This document shows, one piece after another, positions 32,462-41,766 of a stretch of 57,381 nucleotides of DNA (the stretch's first letter is position 1; every line of letters starts with the position of its first letter). The stretch covers positions 1 to 57,381 of the forward strand of contig JAZOMX010000040.1 in the NCBI GenBank assembly GCA_045654245.1, written 5' to 3'. The notes under the pieces were generated by a model. The model worked only from the letters and a program-made list of their open reading frames with translations. It was not told the DNA's origin and did not search any database. The stretch is from UBA10677 sp045654245. Lineage in GTDB: Bacteria > Bacillota > Clostridia > Christensenellales > Pumilibacteraceae. Both the position numbers and the translations under genes were made by a program.

Positions 32462-32490
32462 ATTATAACACTTTTCGTCTGTCCCGTCAA
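32462..32490 (-). promoter_or_regulatory. Promoter of the MATE/AGCS operon
   Basis: On the minus strand TTGACG (32485-32490) and TATAAT (32462-32467) are 17 bp apart. The expected transcription start (about 32455) coincides with the start codon. Confidence 0.88.
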
Positions 32491-32491
32491 A

Positions 32492-32550
32492 ACAATTTCC
32501 ACAAAAAAAGAGAGCCCCCACAAAAGAACTCCCCCTTTTGGTTTGAGTCA
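32492..32550 (-). terminator. Possible terminator of the polysaccharide operon
   Basis: On the minus strand GAGTTC and GGGCTC can pair (two G-T wobbles) with flanking G-rich bases, followed by CTC and seven T residues. It is weak as a stem but placed right after the last gene of the 22-kb operon. Confidence 0.4.
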
Positions 32551-32564
32551 AGAAAATTAGTTAA

Positions 32565-33749
32565 TTAAAATTTTCTCCAAACCATTTTATTGACAACCCC
32601 TGTGTACGACTGAATAATCTTAACTACCTTATCTGAAACGTTTTCCTCAACGTAATCGGGCACTGGAATCCCCAAATCACCGTTATCATTCATAGCAACT
32701 GCTGTATCTACTGCTTGAAGAAGGCTTTTTTCATCAATACCTGCGAGTATAAAACAAGCCTTATCAAGCGCCTCGGGACGTTCAGTAGAAGTTCTTATAC
32801 ATACCGCAGGGAACGGATTTCCTATCGAGGTAAAAAAACTAGATTCCTCTGGTAGCGTTCCACTATCTGAAATTACAGCATAAGCATTCATTTGCAAATG
32901 GTTATAATCGTGAAAGCCTAGAGGTTCATGACGAATAACTCTCTCGTCCAACTTAAAACCACTCTTTTCCAAACGATTTCTCGACCTAGGATGACAAGAA
33001 TAAAGTATAGGCATATCGTATTTTTCCGCAATCTTATTTATTGCAGAAAACAAAGAAAGGAAATTCTTTTCAGTATCAATATTCTCTTCCCTATGCGCAG
33101 AAAGAAGAATATACTTCTTCTTTTCAAGCCCGAGGTTTGATAGAATATCACTCGCTTTAATATTCTCTAAGTTCTTGTGAAGAACTTCTGCCATAGGCGA
33201 GCCGGTTACGTAAACTCTCTCTTTAGGCAATCCACATTCGTGCAAATATTTTCTCGCGTGTTCCGAATAAGCAAGATTAACGTCAGAAATAATATCTACT
33301 ATTCGTCTATTCGTCTCCTCGGGCAAGCACTCGTCTTTACAACGATTACCTGCCTCCATATGAAAAATCGGAATATGCAGTCTCTTTGCCGCAATAGCAG
33401 AAAGACAAGAGTTTGTATCGCCTAAAATCAACAATGCATCAGGCTTTATTTTATTCATAAGTTTATATGAACAGTTTATTATATTGCCTACGGTTGCCCC
33501 TAAATCATCACCCACCGCGTTCATATAAACTTCAGGCTCGGCAAGGGAAAGGTCCTTAAAGAAAATCCCATTAAGATTGTAATCATAATTTTGTCCCGTA
33601 TGTGCTAAAATACAATCAAAATATTTTCTGCATTTGCTTATAACAGATGCTAAACGGATAATTTCAGGGCGCGTTCCTACGATAATTAGGAGTTTAAGTT
33701 TACCATTATCTGCAAACTTTACTTCTTCGTAATTAAGTTTAATTTCCAT
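32565..33749 (-). CDS. capG: UDP-N-acetyl-L-talosamine/GlcNAc 2-epimerase (CapG/FnlC, WecB family)
   Basis: A 394-residue non-hydrolysing UDP-HexNAc 2-epimerase. The core motifs are LLIIVGTRPEIIRL (18-31), HTGQNYDYN, HMEAGNRCKDECLPEETNRRIVD and LLSAHREENID. On its own it could be WecB, making ManNAc. But it directly follows capE and capF, so it should catalyse the last step of UDP-L-FucNAc synthesis, converting UDP-2-acetamido-2,6-dideoxy-L-talose to UDP-L-FucNAc. Its start abuts the capF stop. It is the last of the 20 genes of the polysaccharide operon. Confidence 0.88.
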   Translation of the reverse strand: MEIKLNYEEVKFADNGKLKLLIIVGTRPEIIRLASVISKCRKYFDCILAHTGQNYDYNLNGIFFKDLSLAEPEVYMNAVGDDLGATVGNIINCSYKLMNKIKPDALLILGDTNSCLSAIAAKRLHIPIFHMEAGNRCKDECLPEETNRRIVDIISDVNLAYSEHARKYLHECGLPKERVYVTGSPMAEVLHKNLENIKASDILSNLGLEKKKYILLSAHREENIDTEKNFLSLFSAINKIAEKYDMPILYSCHPRSRNRLEKSGFKLDERVIRHEPLGFHDYNHLQMNAYAVISDSGTLPEESSFFTSIGNPFPAVCIRTSTERPEALDKACFILAGIDEKSLLQAVDTAVAMNDNGDLGIPVPDYVEENVSDKVVKIIQSYTGVVNKMVWRKF

Positions 33750-34948
33750 TATTCAACCTCCTCGAAAAACGTATCGGGTTTATTACTATCAAAACACTCG
33801 TTGGCCCACATAACGGTAACAAGGTCCTGCGTTTTTGATAAATTTATTATGTTATGCGTATATCCAGGGAGCATATGAACAGCCTCGATTTTTTCTCCAC
33901 TTACCTCGAAGTTAAGCACTTCGTCGCTTCCAATTTTGCGCTGTTGAATCAATCCTTGTCCACTTACAACGATAAAGAACTCCCACTTCGTATTGTGCCA
34001 GTGCTGTCCTTTCATAATCCCTGGCTTAGAGACGTTTACGCTAAATTGTCCACTTTTTTCCGTGCGAAGCATCTCGGTAAAACTTCCTCTTGCGTCAACG
34101 TTCATTTTGAGTGGAAAAGCCACTTTTTCCTTAGGCAAATACGAAAGATAAGTCGAATATAACTTTTTTTCAAAAGAATTGTGCGGGATTTCAGGCATCA
34201 AAAGCGTTTGGGGTTGAGAATGTATCAAATATAGAAAATCCACAATCTCACCTAGCGTTGTTCTATGCGTCACGGGAACTGTGCAGTACTTTCCATTTTC
34301 GATTAACACAGTATTGAGGCCATCAAAGGTACAACGATGTTCTTTTCCCTCAAGACATAAAAGCATTTCGGTAACTAAATCGTCTATGTACAATAATTCA
34401 AGTTCGACTTTTCTATCTGTGATAGTAATAGGTAAATCGTTTGCTATATTATTGCAAAAAGTAGCTACGGCGCTATTGTAATTAGGTTTACACCACTTGC
34501 CAAATACGTTTGGAAAACGATAAACCAAAACCTTTACTCCTGTTTCTTCACCGTAAGCAAACATTAGTTCCTCACCCGCTTTCTTGCTTCTACCGTAATC
34601 GTTATCAAAACGCCCTATACAACTCGCTTGCATCGACGACGCCATCATTATCGGGCATTTATTATCGTATTTTTTCAACGTATCAATTAAAGTTTCAGCA
34701 AAACCAAAATTTCCTTGTATAAAATCCTCCACGTTTTGTGGACGATTTACACCAGCAAGATTAAACACGAAATCAGCTTTTTGGCACGCAAACTCTAACT
34801 CTTCTCGTTTAGATTCTATATCGTAACAAAAAAGTTCTTCTATTTCTATTAGAGGATGCGTTTTATCTTTACCATCGCGAATATTCTTTAACGACTCAAC
34901 CAAATTTTTTCCTACGAATCCATTCGCACCCGTTACAAGAATTTTCAT
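33749..34948 (-). CDS. capF: UDP-4-keto sugar reductase CapF/FnlB with C-terminal cupin
   Basis: A 399-residue bifunctional enzyme. The N-terminal short-chain dehydrogenase domain (1-270) has VTGANGFVGKNL and the YGRSKKAGE (YxxxK) motif. The C-terminal cupin (about 280-399) has GQHWHNTKWEFFIVVSGQG with metal-binding His residues. CapF epimerises C3 of the 4-keto intermediate through its cupin, then reduces C4. I start at ATG 34948, one base from the capE stop; the frame upstream lies within capE. Second enzyme of UDP-L-FucNAc synthesis. Confidence 0.9.
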   Translation of the reverse strand: MKILVTGANGFVGKNLVESLKNIRDGKDKTHPLIEIEELFCYDIESKREELEFACQKADFVFNLAGVNRPQNVEDFIQGNFGFAETLIDTLKKYDNKCPIMMASSMQASCIGRFDNDYGRSKKAGEELMFAYGEETGVKVLVYRFPNVFGKWCKPNYNSAVATFCNNIANDLPITITDRKVELELLYIDDLVTEMLLCLEGKEHRCTFDGLNTVLIENGKYCTVPVTHRTTLGEIVDFLYLIHSQPQTLLMPEIPHNSFEKKLYSTYLSYLPKEKVAFPLKMNVDARGSFTEMLRTEKSGQFSVNVSKPGIMKGQHWHNTKWEFFIVVSGQGLIQQRKIGSDEVLNFEVSGEKIEAVHMLPGYTHNIINLSKTQDLVTVMWANECFDSNKPDTFFEEVE

Positions 34949-34949
34949 T

Positions 34950-35996
34950 TTACTTTTTCCCATTTTCAAGTTCGTTTTGGATATAAGCAAGCGCGCTAAT
35001 CTTTGCTTTAGTCTCTTCTACGTTAAGTAATTTTGTGTTATGAGAATTAAACTCACTTAATTTTGCGCGCTCAACGTTTCCTTTACTGAAGTATTTGTCG
35101 TAATTAAGCCCTCTTTTATCACACGGCACGCGATAAAAATTACCCATATCAATAGCGTTTGCGCATTCTTCGTTCGTAAGAAGCGTCTCAAACATTTTCT
35201 CACCGTGACGGATGCCTATAATCTTAATGTCGTCCTTGTTCCCACCAAACAATTCGCATACTGCCTCAGCCTGCGTTTGAATAGTGCAAGCAGGCGCCTT
35301 TTGAACTAAAATATCTCCAGACTCTCCGTGCTCAAAAGCAAAAAGCACTAGGTCAACTGCCTCGTCAAGCGACATTATAAATCTAGTCATAGTCGGTTCC
35401 GTAAGCGTAATAGGGTTTCCACTCCTTATTTGCTCTATCCAAAGAGGAATAACCGAGCCACGAGAACACATAACGTTACCGTATCTGGTGCAACAAATCT
35501 TTGTCTTTTCTGGACTAACGGTCCTTGATTTCGCTACTATTACTTTTTCCATCATTGCTTTTGACGTTCCCATAGCGTTTACTGGATACGCCGCTTTGTC
35601 CGTAGAAAGACAAACGACGTTTCTTACACCTGCTTCAATAGCCGCAGTAAGAACATTTTCCGTTCCTAAAACGTTCGTCTTTACCGCTTCGATAGGAAAA
35701 AATTCGCAAGATGGAACTTGATTGAGCGCCGCCGCATGGAAAATAAAATCCACCCCGTGCATAGCGTTCTTAACTGATGCAAGGTCGCGAACGTCACCGA
35801 TATAAAACTTAATTTTCTCAGCAACGTCTGGCATTTTCGCCTGAAATTCGTGACGCATATCATCTTGTTTTTTCTCATCTCTAGAAAAAATTCTAATCTC
35901 GGCAATATCAGTTTTTAGAAAACGATTCAAAACAGCGTTTCCAAACGAACCTGTTCCTCCCGTAATCAATAAAGTTTTTCCTCCAAAAAGTGACAT
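34950..35996 (-). CDS. capE: UDP-GlcNAc 4,6-dehydratase/5-epimerase CapE/FnlA
   Basis: A 348-residue SDR enzyme that starts UDP-L-FucNAc synthesis from UDP-GlcNAc. The Rossmann motif ITGGTGSFGNAVL is at 11-23. The active site is of the CapE type: STDKAAYPVNAMGTSKAMMEK, in which the usual Tyr of YxxxK is replaced by Met, as in characterised CapE/FnlA. It lies just after rfbD and one base before capF, so the three fnl genes form a translationally linked block. Confidence 0.92.
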   Translation of the reverse strand: MSLFGGKTLLITGGTGSFGNAVLNRFLKTDIAEIRIFSRDEKKQDDMRHEFQAKMPDVAEKIKFYIGDVRDLASVKNAMHGVDFIFHAAALNQVPSCEFFPIEAVKTNVLGTENVLTAAIEAGVRNVVCLSTDKAAYPVNAMGTSKAMMEKVIVAKSRTVSPEKTKICCTRYGNVMCSRGSVIPLWIEQIRSGNPITLTEPTMTRFIMSLDEAVDLVLFAFEHGESGDILVQKAPACTIQTQAEAVCELFGGNKDDIKIIGIRHGEKMFETLLTNEECANAIDMGNFYRVPCDKRGLNYDKYFSKGNVERAKLSEFNSHNTKLLNVEETKAKISALAYIQNELENGKK

Positions 35997-35998
35997 AT

Positions 35999-36862
35999 CT
36001 ATTCCTCCATAATTATCTTAATATATCTTTCAAGAGCATCCTGCCACGACGGCAATGGCTCAAATCCGTTCTCTACCAATTTTGATTTATCTAGCCTACT
36101 ATTTAATGGGCGCTTCGCCTTCGATATTCCGTATTCTTGCGTAGTTACAGGCATAACTTTGGTTTTCTTGCCAGCAAGCCTAAATATTTCGGTAGCAAAA
36201 TCCGCCCACGAAATATACCCACCTTCATTAGTTGCATGGTAATATCCATACTTGTTCGTTTCTATCATATCAACCAAAAGTCTAGCAAGGTCGTACGTGT
36301 AAGTCGGCGTACCGATTTGGTCGTTTACTACTCTCAAATTTTCATATTTTTCACTCAATGCAAGCATCGTCTTTACAAAATTTTTTCCGTTCACACCAAA
36401 TACCCACGCAATACGCACTATAAAAAACTTTTCAAGAGTTTGCGCCACAGCCAACTCTCCATCAAGTTTCGTTTGCCCATACACGGAAAGTGGTTGATAA
36501 TCTTTACAATCAGCTGTCCAAGGTGTATCTCCACTCCCGTTAAAAACGTAGTCCGTGGAAATATACACCATTTTGCAGTTCAATTTTTTGCATTGGTTAG
36601 CAATATTGCGCGTTCCGTCAACGTTAATACAACGAACCTTTTCCTTGTTTTCTTCATCCTCGGCTAGGTCAACCGCCGTCCAAGCAGCACAATGAATTAC
36701 GGCATCGGGGTTAATCTCTACAAACTTTTTTTCAACGGACTTTTCGTCCGTAATATCCATCTCTTCTATATCCACGCCGATTGCAGCATGTCCACGCCCG
36801 TTTAATTCATTTACTACGTCGTATCCAAGTTGACCCTTAACTCCGGTTACTAGTACTTTCAT
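35999..36862 (-). CDS. rfbD: dTDP-4-dehydrorhamnose reductase
   Basis: Reduces dTDP-4-keto-L-rhamnose to dTDP-L-rhamnose with NAD(P)H. The 287-residue protein has VTGVKGQLGYDVV at the N-terminus, STDYVFNG, and the catalytic YGQTKLDGE. The ATG at 36862 overlaps the rfbB stop by one base (TAATG); the frame upstream of it is inside rfbB and not part of the protein. Fourth of the rfbA-C-B-D set, so the polymer should contain L-rhamnose. Confidence 0.96.
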   Translation of the reverse strand: MKVLVTGVKGQLGYDVVNELNGRGHAAIGVDIEEMDITDEKSVEKKFVEINPDAVIHCAAWTAVDLAEDEENKEKVRCINVDGTRNIANQCKKLNCKMVYISTDYVFNGSGDTPWTADCKDYQPLSVYGQTKLDGELAVAQTLEKFFIVRIAWVFGVNGKNFVKTMLALSEKYENLRVVNDQIGTPTYTYDLARLLVDMIETNKYGYYHATNEGGYISWADFATEIFRLAGKKTKVMPVTTQEYGISKAKRPLNSRLDKSKLVENGFEPLPSWQDALERYIKIIMEE

Positions 36863-37884
36863 TACTTCCCCTCTCCGTACATTTTTTCGTAGTATTGCTG
36901 ATATTCTCCGCTGATAATATTTTCCCACCAACTTTTGTTATCGAGGTACCACTTAATAGTCTTTTCGATACCGTCTGCAAACTTCGTTTCGGGCAACCAC
37001 CCAAGTTCGTTATGAATTTTGGTCGGGTCGATTGCATAACGCAAGTCGTGTCCCTTTCTATCAGCAACGTAAGTTATTAAACTTTCCGGCTTACCTAGTT
37101 TTTTGCAAATAAGTTTAACGATATCAATATTTGCCATCTCGTTGTGACCACCAACGTTATACACTTCGCCGATTTTTCCCTTGTGCACAATAAGGTCAAT
37201 TGCTTTACAATGGTCCTCTACGTACAACCAGTCGCGTACGTTTTCGCCCTTTCCGTAAACGGGCAACGGCTTATCGTTAAGCGCGTTCGCTATCATAAGC
37301 GGAATTAGTTTTTCAGGGAAGTGATACGGGCCGTAGTTGTTAGAACATCTACTTATCGTTACCGGCAAACCAAAAGTACGATTATACGCCAAAACTAACA
37401 AGTCCGCACCCGCCTTAGAACTGCTATATGGACTTGAAGTGTGAATAGGCGTTTCTTCCGTAAAGAATAAGTCCGGACGGTCAAGAGGCAAATCTCCGTA
37501 AACTTCGTCCGTAGATACTTGATGATATCTTATATTGCCGTATTTTCGACAAGCGTCCATCATAACTTGCGTACCGAGTATATTCGTTTGCAAAAATACT
37601 TCGGGATTTTCAATAGAACGGTCAACATGGCTCTCTGCCGCAAAGTTAATTACGACGTCTGGTTTCTCCGCTTCAAAAGTCTCATAAATCGCCTTTCTGT
37701 CGCAAATATTAGTCTTATAAAACTTAAAATTAGGGTTCTTTAACGCTTCTTCAAGCGTGGAAAGATTACCCGCATAAGTAAGACAATCTACACAAATAAT
37801 CTTATAATCCGTGTACTTATTAAGCATATGGTACACAAAGTTAGACCCTATAAATCCTCCGCCACCAGTAACGATAACGTTCAT
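36862..37884 (-). CDS. rfbB: dTDP-glucose 4,6-dehydratase
   Basis: Second step of dTDP-L-rhamnose synthesis: converts dTDP-glucose to the 4-keto-6-deoxy sugar with bound NAD. The 340-residue protein has VTGGGGFIGSNFV at the start, the STDEVYGDL motif with the catalytic Asp/Glu pair near 125-130, and SPYSSSKAGAD (Tyr and Lys). Standard length. 15 bp after rfbC in the operon. Confidence 0.97.
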   Translation of the reverse strand: MNVIVTGGGGFIGSNFVYHMLNKYTDYKIICVDCLTYAGNLSTLEEALKNPNFKFYKTNICDRKAIYETFEAEKPDVVINFAAESHVDRSIENPEVFLQTNILGTQVMMDACRKYGNIRYHQVSTDEVYGDLPLDRPDLFFTEETPIHTSSPYSSSKAGADLLVLAYNRTFGLPVTISRCSNNYGPYHFPEKLIPLMIANALNDKPLPVYGKGENVRDWLYVEDHCKAIDLIVHKGKIGEVYNVGGHNEMANIDIVKLICKKLGKPESLITYVADRKGHDLRYAIDPTKIHNELGWLPETKFADGIEKTIKWYLDNKSWWENIISGEYQQYYEKMYGEGK

Positions 37885-37899
37885 TTTTAATTCTCCTTA

Positions 37900-38451
37900 T
37901 TAAAATTTAATATTCGTTTCTTTCAAACGCAAATGTTTTTTATCCTTTTCACTCAATATAATTTCTCCAACGTCCGGCCACTTGATTGCGATATCGGGGT
38001 CGTCGTACGGCAATCCGCCCTCGTCTTCGGGATGATAAAAGTCGTCGCATTTATACGCAAACTCAGCGTAATCGCTAACAACCACAAACCCGTGAGCAAA
38101 TCCGCGCGGAATCATAAATTGCTTTTTATTCTCTTCAGACAGTAGTACGCCTACCCATTTGCCATAAGTTTCGCTATCCTTTCTTAAATCCACCGCAACG
38201 TCGAAAACCTCGCCTTTGAGTACTCTTACAAGTTTCGCTTGCGGATAAGTCTTTTGAAAGTGTAACCCACGCAAAACACCCTTTCTAGAACTGGACTGGT
38301 TGTCTTGAACAAATTTATAATCAAGCCCTGCATCACGAAAAGCCTGCTCGTTATATGTTTCCATAAAATATCCACGATTATCGCCAAATGCCGTAGGTTC
38401 TACTACCACAACACCCTTAATATCCGTTTCGGTAAAAGTAAATTTTGCCAT
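37900..38451 (-). CDS. rfbC: dTDP-4-dehydrorhamnose 3,5-epimerase
   Basis: Third enzyme of dTDP-L-rhamnose synthesis, a cupin-fold dimer of 183 residues. The family signature GVLRGLHFQ (catalytic His near 63), FVQDNQSSSRKG and PRGFAHGFVVVSD are all present. It sits 9 bp after rfbA and 15 bp before rfbB. Confidence 0.97.
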   Translation of the reverse strand: MAKFTFTETDIKGVVVVEPTAFGDNRGYFMETYNEQAFRDAGLDYKFVQDNQSSSRKGVLRGLHFQKTYPQAKLVRVLKGEVFDVAVDLRKDSETYGKWVGVLLSEENKKQFMIPRGFAHGFVVVSDYAEFAYKCDDFYHPEDEGGLPYDDPDIAIKWPDVGEIILSEKDKKHLRLKETNIKF

Positions 38452-38460
38452 AAAAACTCC

Positions 38461-39348
38461 TTAGTATCTTACCTTACCCTCGGCAACGTTTCTAAGATGT
38501 TGTCCGTAAGGAGATTTTCCATATTTTTCCGCCGACTCAATAAGTTTATCCTTATCAATCCAACCGTTTTTGTACGCAATTTCTTCTGGTGCGGAAATTT
38601 GAATGCCTTGACGAGATTGTATCATTTGAACAAATTGCGCCGCATCAATAAGACTGTCCATAGTGCCCGTATCAAGCCAAGCAAATCCACGGCCAAGTAG
38701 TTGAACGTCAAGTAACTCGTCATTTAAATACATTTCATTAAGCGTAGTAATTTCCAACTCCCCTCTTGCGGACGGCTTAACTTCGTTTGCTCTTGCGCTA
38801 ACTCCCTTGGGATAGAAATAAAGTCCCGTTACTGCATAATTGCTCTTGGGCTTTTTGGGTTTTTCTTCGATAGATACCGCTTTACCATTCTCATCAAACT
38901 CAACCACGCCAAAACGCTCTGGGTCGGTAACGTAATAGCCAAACACCGTCGCTCTTTCATTTTTTTCGGCGTTTTCAGTCGCTGCTCGCAAAGTCTTAGA
39001 AAATCCGTTACCATAAAATATGTTATCTCCAAGCACCATTGCACACGCGTCGTCGCCAATAAACTGTTCGCCTAGAATAAATGCTTGAGCGAGTCCGTCT
39101 GGAGATGGTTGAACTTTATACGAAAGTTTTACTCCATAAGTAGAGCCGTCACCCAATAATCTTTCAAAATTAGGCAAATCCGTCGGCGTAGAAATAATCA
39201 AAATATCTTTGATGCCTGCAAGCATAAGAGTGGATAACGGATAATAAATCATCGGCTTATCATAAACTGGTAATAACTGTTTGCTCGTAACCATCGTAAG
39301 CGGATATAATCTCGTTCCTGCTCCACCTGCCAAAATAATTCCCTTCAT
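38461..39348 (-). CDS. rfbA: Glucose-1-phosphate thymidylyltransferase
   Basis: Makes dTDP-glucose from glucose-1-phosphate and dTTP, the entry to the rhamnose pathway. At 295 residues it has the N-terminal nucleotide loop LAGGAGTRLYPLT (6-18), KQLLPVYDKPMIYYPL, and LGDNIFYG with the metal-binding Asp (near 110). Standard length and N-terminus. It follows the flippase gene by 12 bp in the operon. Confidence 0.97.
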   Translation of the reverse strand: MKGIILAGGAGTRLYPLTMVTSKQLLPVYDKPMIYYPLSTLMLAGIKDILIISTPTDLPNFERLLGDGSTYGVKLSYKVQPSPDGLAQAFILGEQFIGDDACAMVLGDNIFYGNGFSKTLRAATENAEKNERATVFGYYVTDPERFGVVEFDENGKAVSIEEKPKKPKSNYAVTGLYFYPKGVSARANEVKPSARGELEITTLNEMYLNDELLDVQLLGRGFAWLDTGTMDSLIDAAQFVQMIQSRQGIQISAPEEIAYKNGWIDKDKLIESAEKYGKSPYGQHLRNVAEGKVRY

Positions 39349-39360
39349 AGAACCTCCTCT

Positions 39361-40758
39361 TTAGAACTTTCTCTTTTTTATCGATTTTTTTCTTGCTAAT
39401 TTCGTTACTAGTAAATAAGCCACAAAAATTCCTACATAAACTAACATTGCAGATATTCTTGTCATCATATTTACCACAAGCAAAAAGGCAATTGCCACAA
39501 TAATCTCCACTATCATATTAACTGTTTGTTTTGTCCCTAAAATTTTCGTTATGCAAACTTCTGCAATAGTAGAGTTAAACGCAAACGCAAACACGACACA
39601 AACCAACAAAGCACTTAAATTGTTTACAACAAACGCGCATACAATAAAACAAACGGTAGAAACTACTGTCGTGATTAAGTTTATCATTAATAAACTTTTT
39701 TCTTTCCTATAAGCCTTCAAATAATTATTACTCAATAAATTCGTTTTTGAGGTAAAAACAATAAGCGGGAGAATTATACCTATATACTTCGTGCTCTCGG
39801 CATAATTCGGAAGGAACAATTCCAACAACCAACAACCAGGAAAATACAATAGCAATATCAATAACAAAAATGGTACCATTCTTTTTCTTAAACTCTCGTA
39901 TAAATCTGGTAAATGGTCTTGTTCCATTCTTTTTAATGTCGGGAATAAAACTATACTTACTGCTGTTAAAAAACTAATAAATAAATTTGTTACACTAAAC
40001 GAAAGAGCGATTTTACCAAATGTCAATTCCCCCCATCGGCTTTGAATAATAATTTTCGCCACGCCCAACAAAAGCATAGACGACCAATTCGACAACATTA
40101 ATATTGCACCAGAAGAGACGTTCGTTCGCCATTCTCTATAAGATGACTTAATCTTATCCATGCTTCCAATAAAAAACTTTGGTGTTTTAATTACTGAATA
40201 TAATATGGCGAGACCATCTCCAAAAATATCAGCCAAACAGTACAATTCAAATCTTTGCACGTCTAAAATAATTAATAACAATATGATTCCGCCATATGTT
40301 ATTCTCTGAATCATTGTTATTATAGCATAACTCCCAATCTTGTTCGTAACTTGATACAAATGCGATGTGTATGTAACTATATTTTTCGTAACTATACCTA
40401 TACACACAAAAATTACTATTACTTTCTGTTCGTGATGCAAAAAACAAAAAGCAAAAAGTACCCCGATAATAGCAACAAGGGTAAGTATATTAAGCATAAT
40501 AACAAATTGAGAACGAACACTTTTCTTGTCTAATTCATCATAGTCGTACTGCGAATAACGAAGCAAAAAACCATCTAGTAAACCCAAGTGCAAAAAGCCA
40601 ACGTAAGTAACATACAAAACAAAAGTTTGCCAATATGCATACTGATATTCGTTCAAAAATTTTGGCACAACCAAATTCAATATAAAACTTACTAATAAGT
40701 AAACGATTTGAACCGTTACTGAAATTATAAGATTTTTGGCAATTTTTTTATTTTGCAT
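39361..40758 (-). CDS. Polysaccharide flippase, Wzx type
   Basis: A 465-residue integral membrane protein with about twelve to fourteen helices and a basic C-terminus (ARKKSIKKRKF). It belongs to the MOP superfamily (Wzx/RfbX), which flips undecaprenyl-diphosphate-linked repeat units across the membrane. The gene is clearly more A/T-rich than the rfb genes beside it, typical of the serotype-specific centre of capsule and O-antigen loci. It lies between the sugar synthesis genes and the polymerase/GT genes. The exact Wzx subgroup cannot be judged by eye. Confidence 0.85.
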   Translation of the reverse strand: MQNKKIAKNLIISVTVQIVYLLVSFILNLVVPKFLNEYQYAYWQTFVLYVTYVGFLHLGLLDGFLLRYSQYDYDELDKKSVRSQFVIMLNILTLVAIIGVLFAFCFLHHEQKVIVIFVCIGIVTKNIVTYTSHLYQVTNKIGSYAIITMIQRITYGGIILLLIILDVQRFELYCLADIFGDGLAILYSVIKTPKFFIGSMDKIKSSYREWRTNVSSGAILMLSNWSSMLLLGVAKIIIQSRWGELTFGKIALSFSVTNLFISFLTAVSIVLFPTLKRMEQDHLPDLYESLRKRMVPFLLLILLLYFPGCWLLELFLPNYAESTKYIGIILPLIVFTSKTNLLSNNYLKAYRKEKSLLMINLITTVVSTVCFIVCAFVVNNLSALLVCVVFAFAFNSTIAEVCITKILGTKQTVNMIVEIIVAIAFLLVVNMMTRISAMLVYVGIFVAYLLVTKLARKKSIKKRKF

Positions 40759-40761
40759 AAC

Positions 40762-41748
40762 TCACCAACGAATTTTATCTTCAAGAAAATCCTCAAATGC
40801 CTTAAACGAACAAAAATCCTTATTCGGAAAAATTCCTTCGTCTACGTCTTTTTTAATAAAATCTATATTTATATTTGAAATATCGCATATATCGTCTACT
40901 AAATAAATATACCTTTCATCATACTCGGGCAATTCTTTTACCCTTTTGTTTGTAGTTATAAGTTTTTTTCTACATAATAACGCCTCAAGATACCGCAATG
41001 AACAATAATTTGCGTTCTCTTGTAATATTTCTAAAATACATCTACTTGCCTTTACTCTTTCAATAACCTCTTCATACGGAATTCTACAATTATATAAAAT
41101 CTCATCTTTGTATTTTTGATTTTCTTCCGTAGTTCCAGTTATAATGAAATCGCTTTTCAAACCATTTTCAGAAAATTTTTCGAATAAATTGATTAAATAC
41201 GGTAATCTTCCTTTATCCGTTCCGACAAAAAATACATCACTTTTTTCTTCTTTCTTGTCTTTGTCGTCTTCAATGTAAAAGGGATAGCCATAAGGATAAT
41301 ATGCCATCCCATATTTATCCGCATCTTCTTTTAAAAACGTTGCAATCTTGTCATACTGCCTCTTGATATAGTTTACTTTTTTTAGAACGTGACTAGTCAA
41401 AGGATTGTTTAATACTAAACAAAGTTTTGCATTTACATATTTCTTTTTTAAATATTGCAAATATTTATTAGAGTACGCTGGTAAATATGATTCAAAAAAA
41501 ATGAACCAAATATCATCTTTCTTATCCAACCCTTTATCTTTTAATAAGCTCTTAAATATAAATCTTTTTAGTGGTATTTCTATTCTTTTATTTAATTTCC
41601 AAGAAAATAGCGCATAAAACAGTTTTAATTTCCATCCTGAAAATTGATTTACGCAATATACTCCTTCTTCTTGTGTAGAAAGTATAATGTTTTTATTGTA
41701 TGCATAAGATGGGTTATTGTCTTCTATCATTAATACGTATTTCTTCAT
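40762..41748 (-). CDS. Probable glycosyltransferase (GT-B like, CgeB-type)
   Basis: A 328-residue soluble protein. Residues about 170-190 (KSDVFFVGTDKGRLPYLINLF) and 245-285 (ILEILQENANYCSLRYLEALLCRKKLITTN) match the Rossmann-like C-terminal half of GT-B enzymes, where the donor sugar nucleotide binds. The rest has no clear signature. Its place between wzx and wzy, with low GC, makes a locus-specific transferase for one sugar of the repeat unit the best reading. It starts with a standard ATG 18 bp downstream of wzy. Divergent, so alternatives remain open. Confidence 0.6.
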   Translation of the reverse strand: MKKYVLMIEDNNPSYAYNKNIILSTQEEGVYCVNQFSGWKLKLFYALFSWKLNKRIEIPLKRFIFKSLLKDKGLDKKDDIWFIFFESYLPAYSNKYLQYLKKKYVNAKLCLVLNNPLTSHVLKKVNYIKRQYDKIATFLKEDADKYGMAYYPYGYPFYIEDDKDKKEEKSDVFFVGTDKGRLPYLINLFEKFSENGLKSDFIITGTTEENQKYKDEILYNCRIPYEEVIERVKASRCILEILQENANYCSLRYLEALLCRKKLITTNKRVKELPEYDERYIYLVDDICDISNINIDFIKKDVDEGIFPNKDFCSFKAFEDFLEDKIRW

Positions 41749-41766
41749 TCTTTCTTCCTTTTTCTA

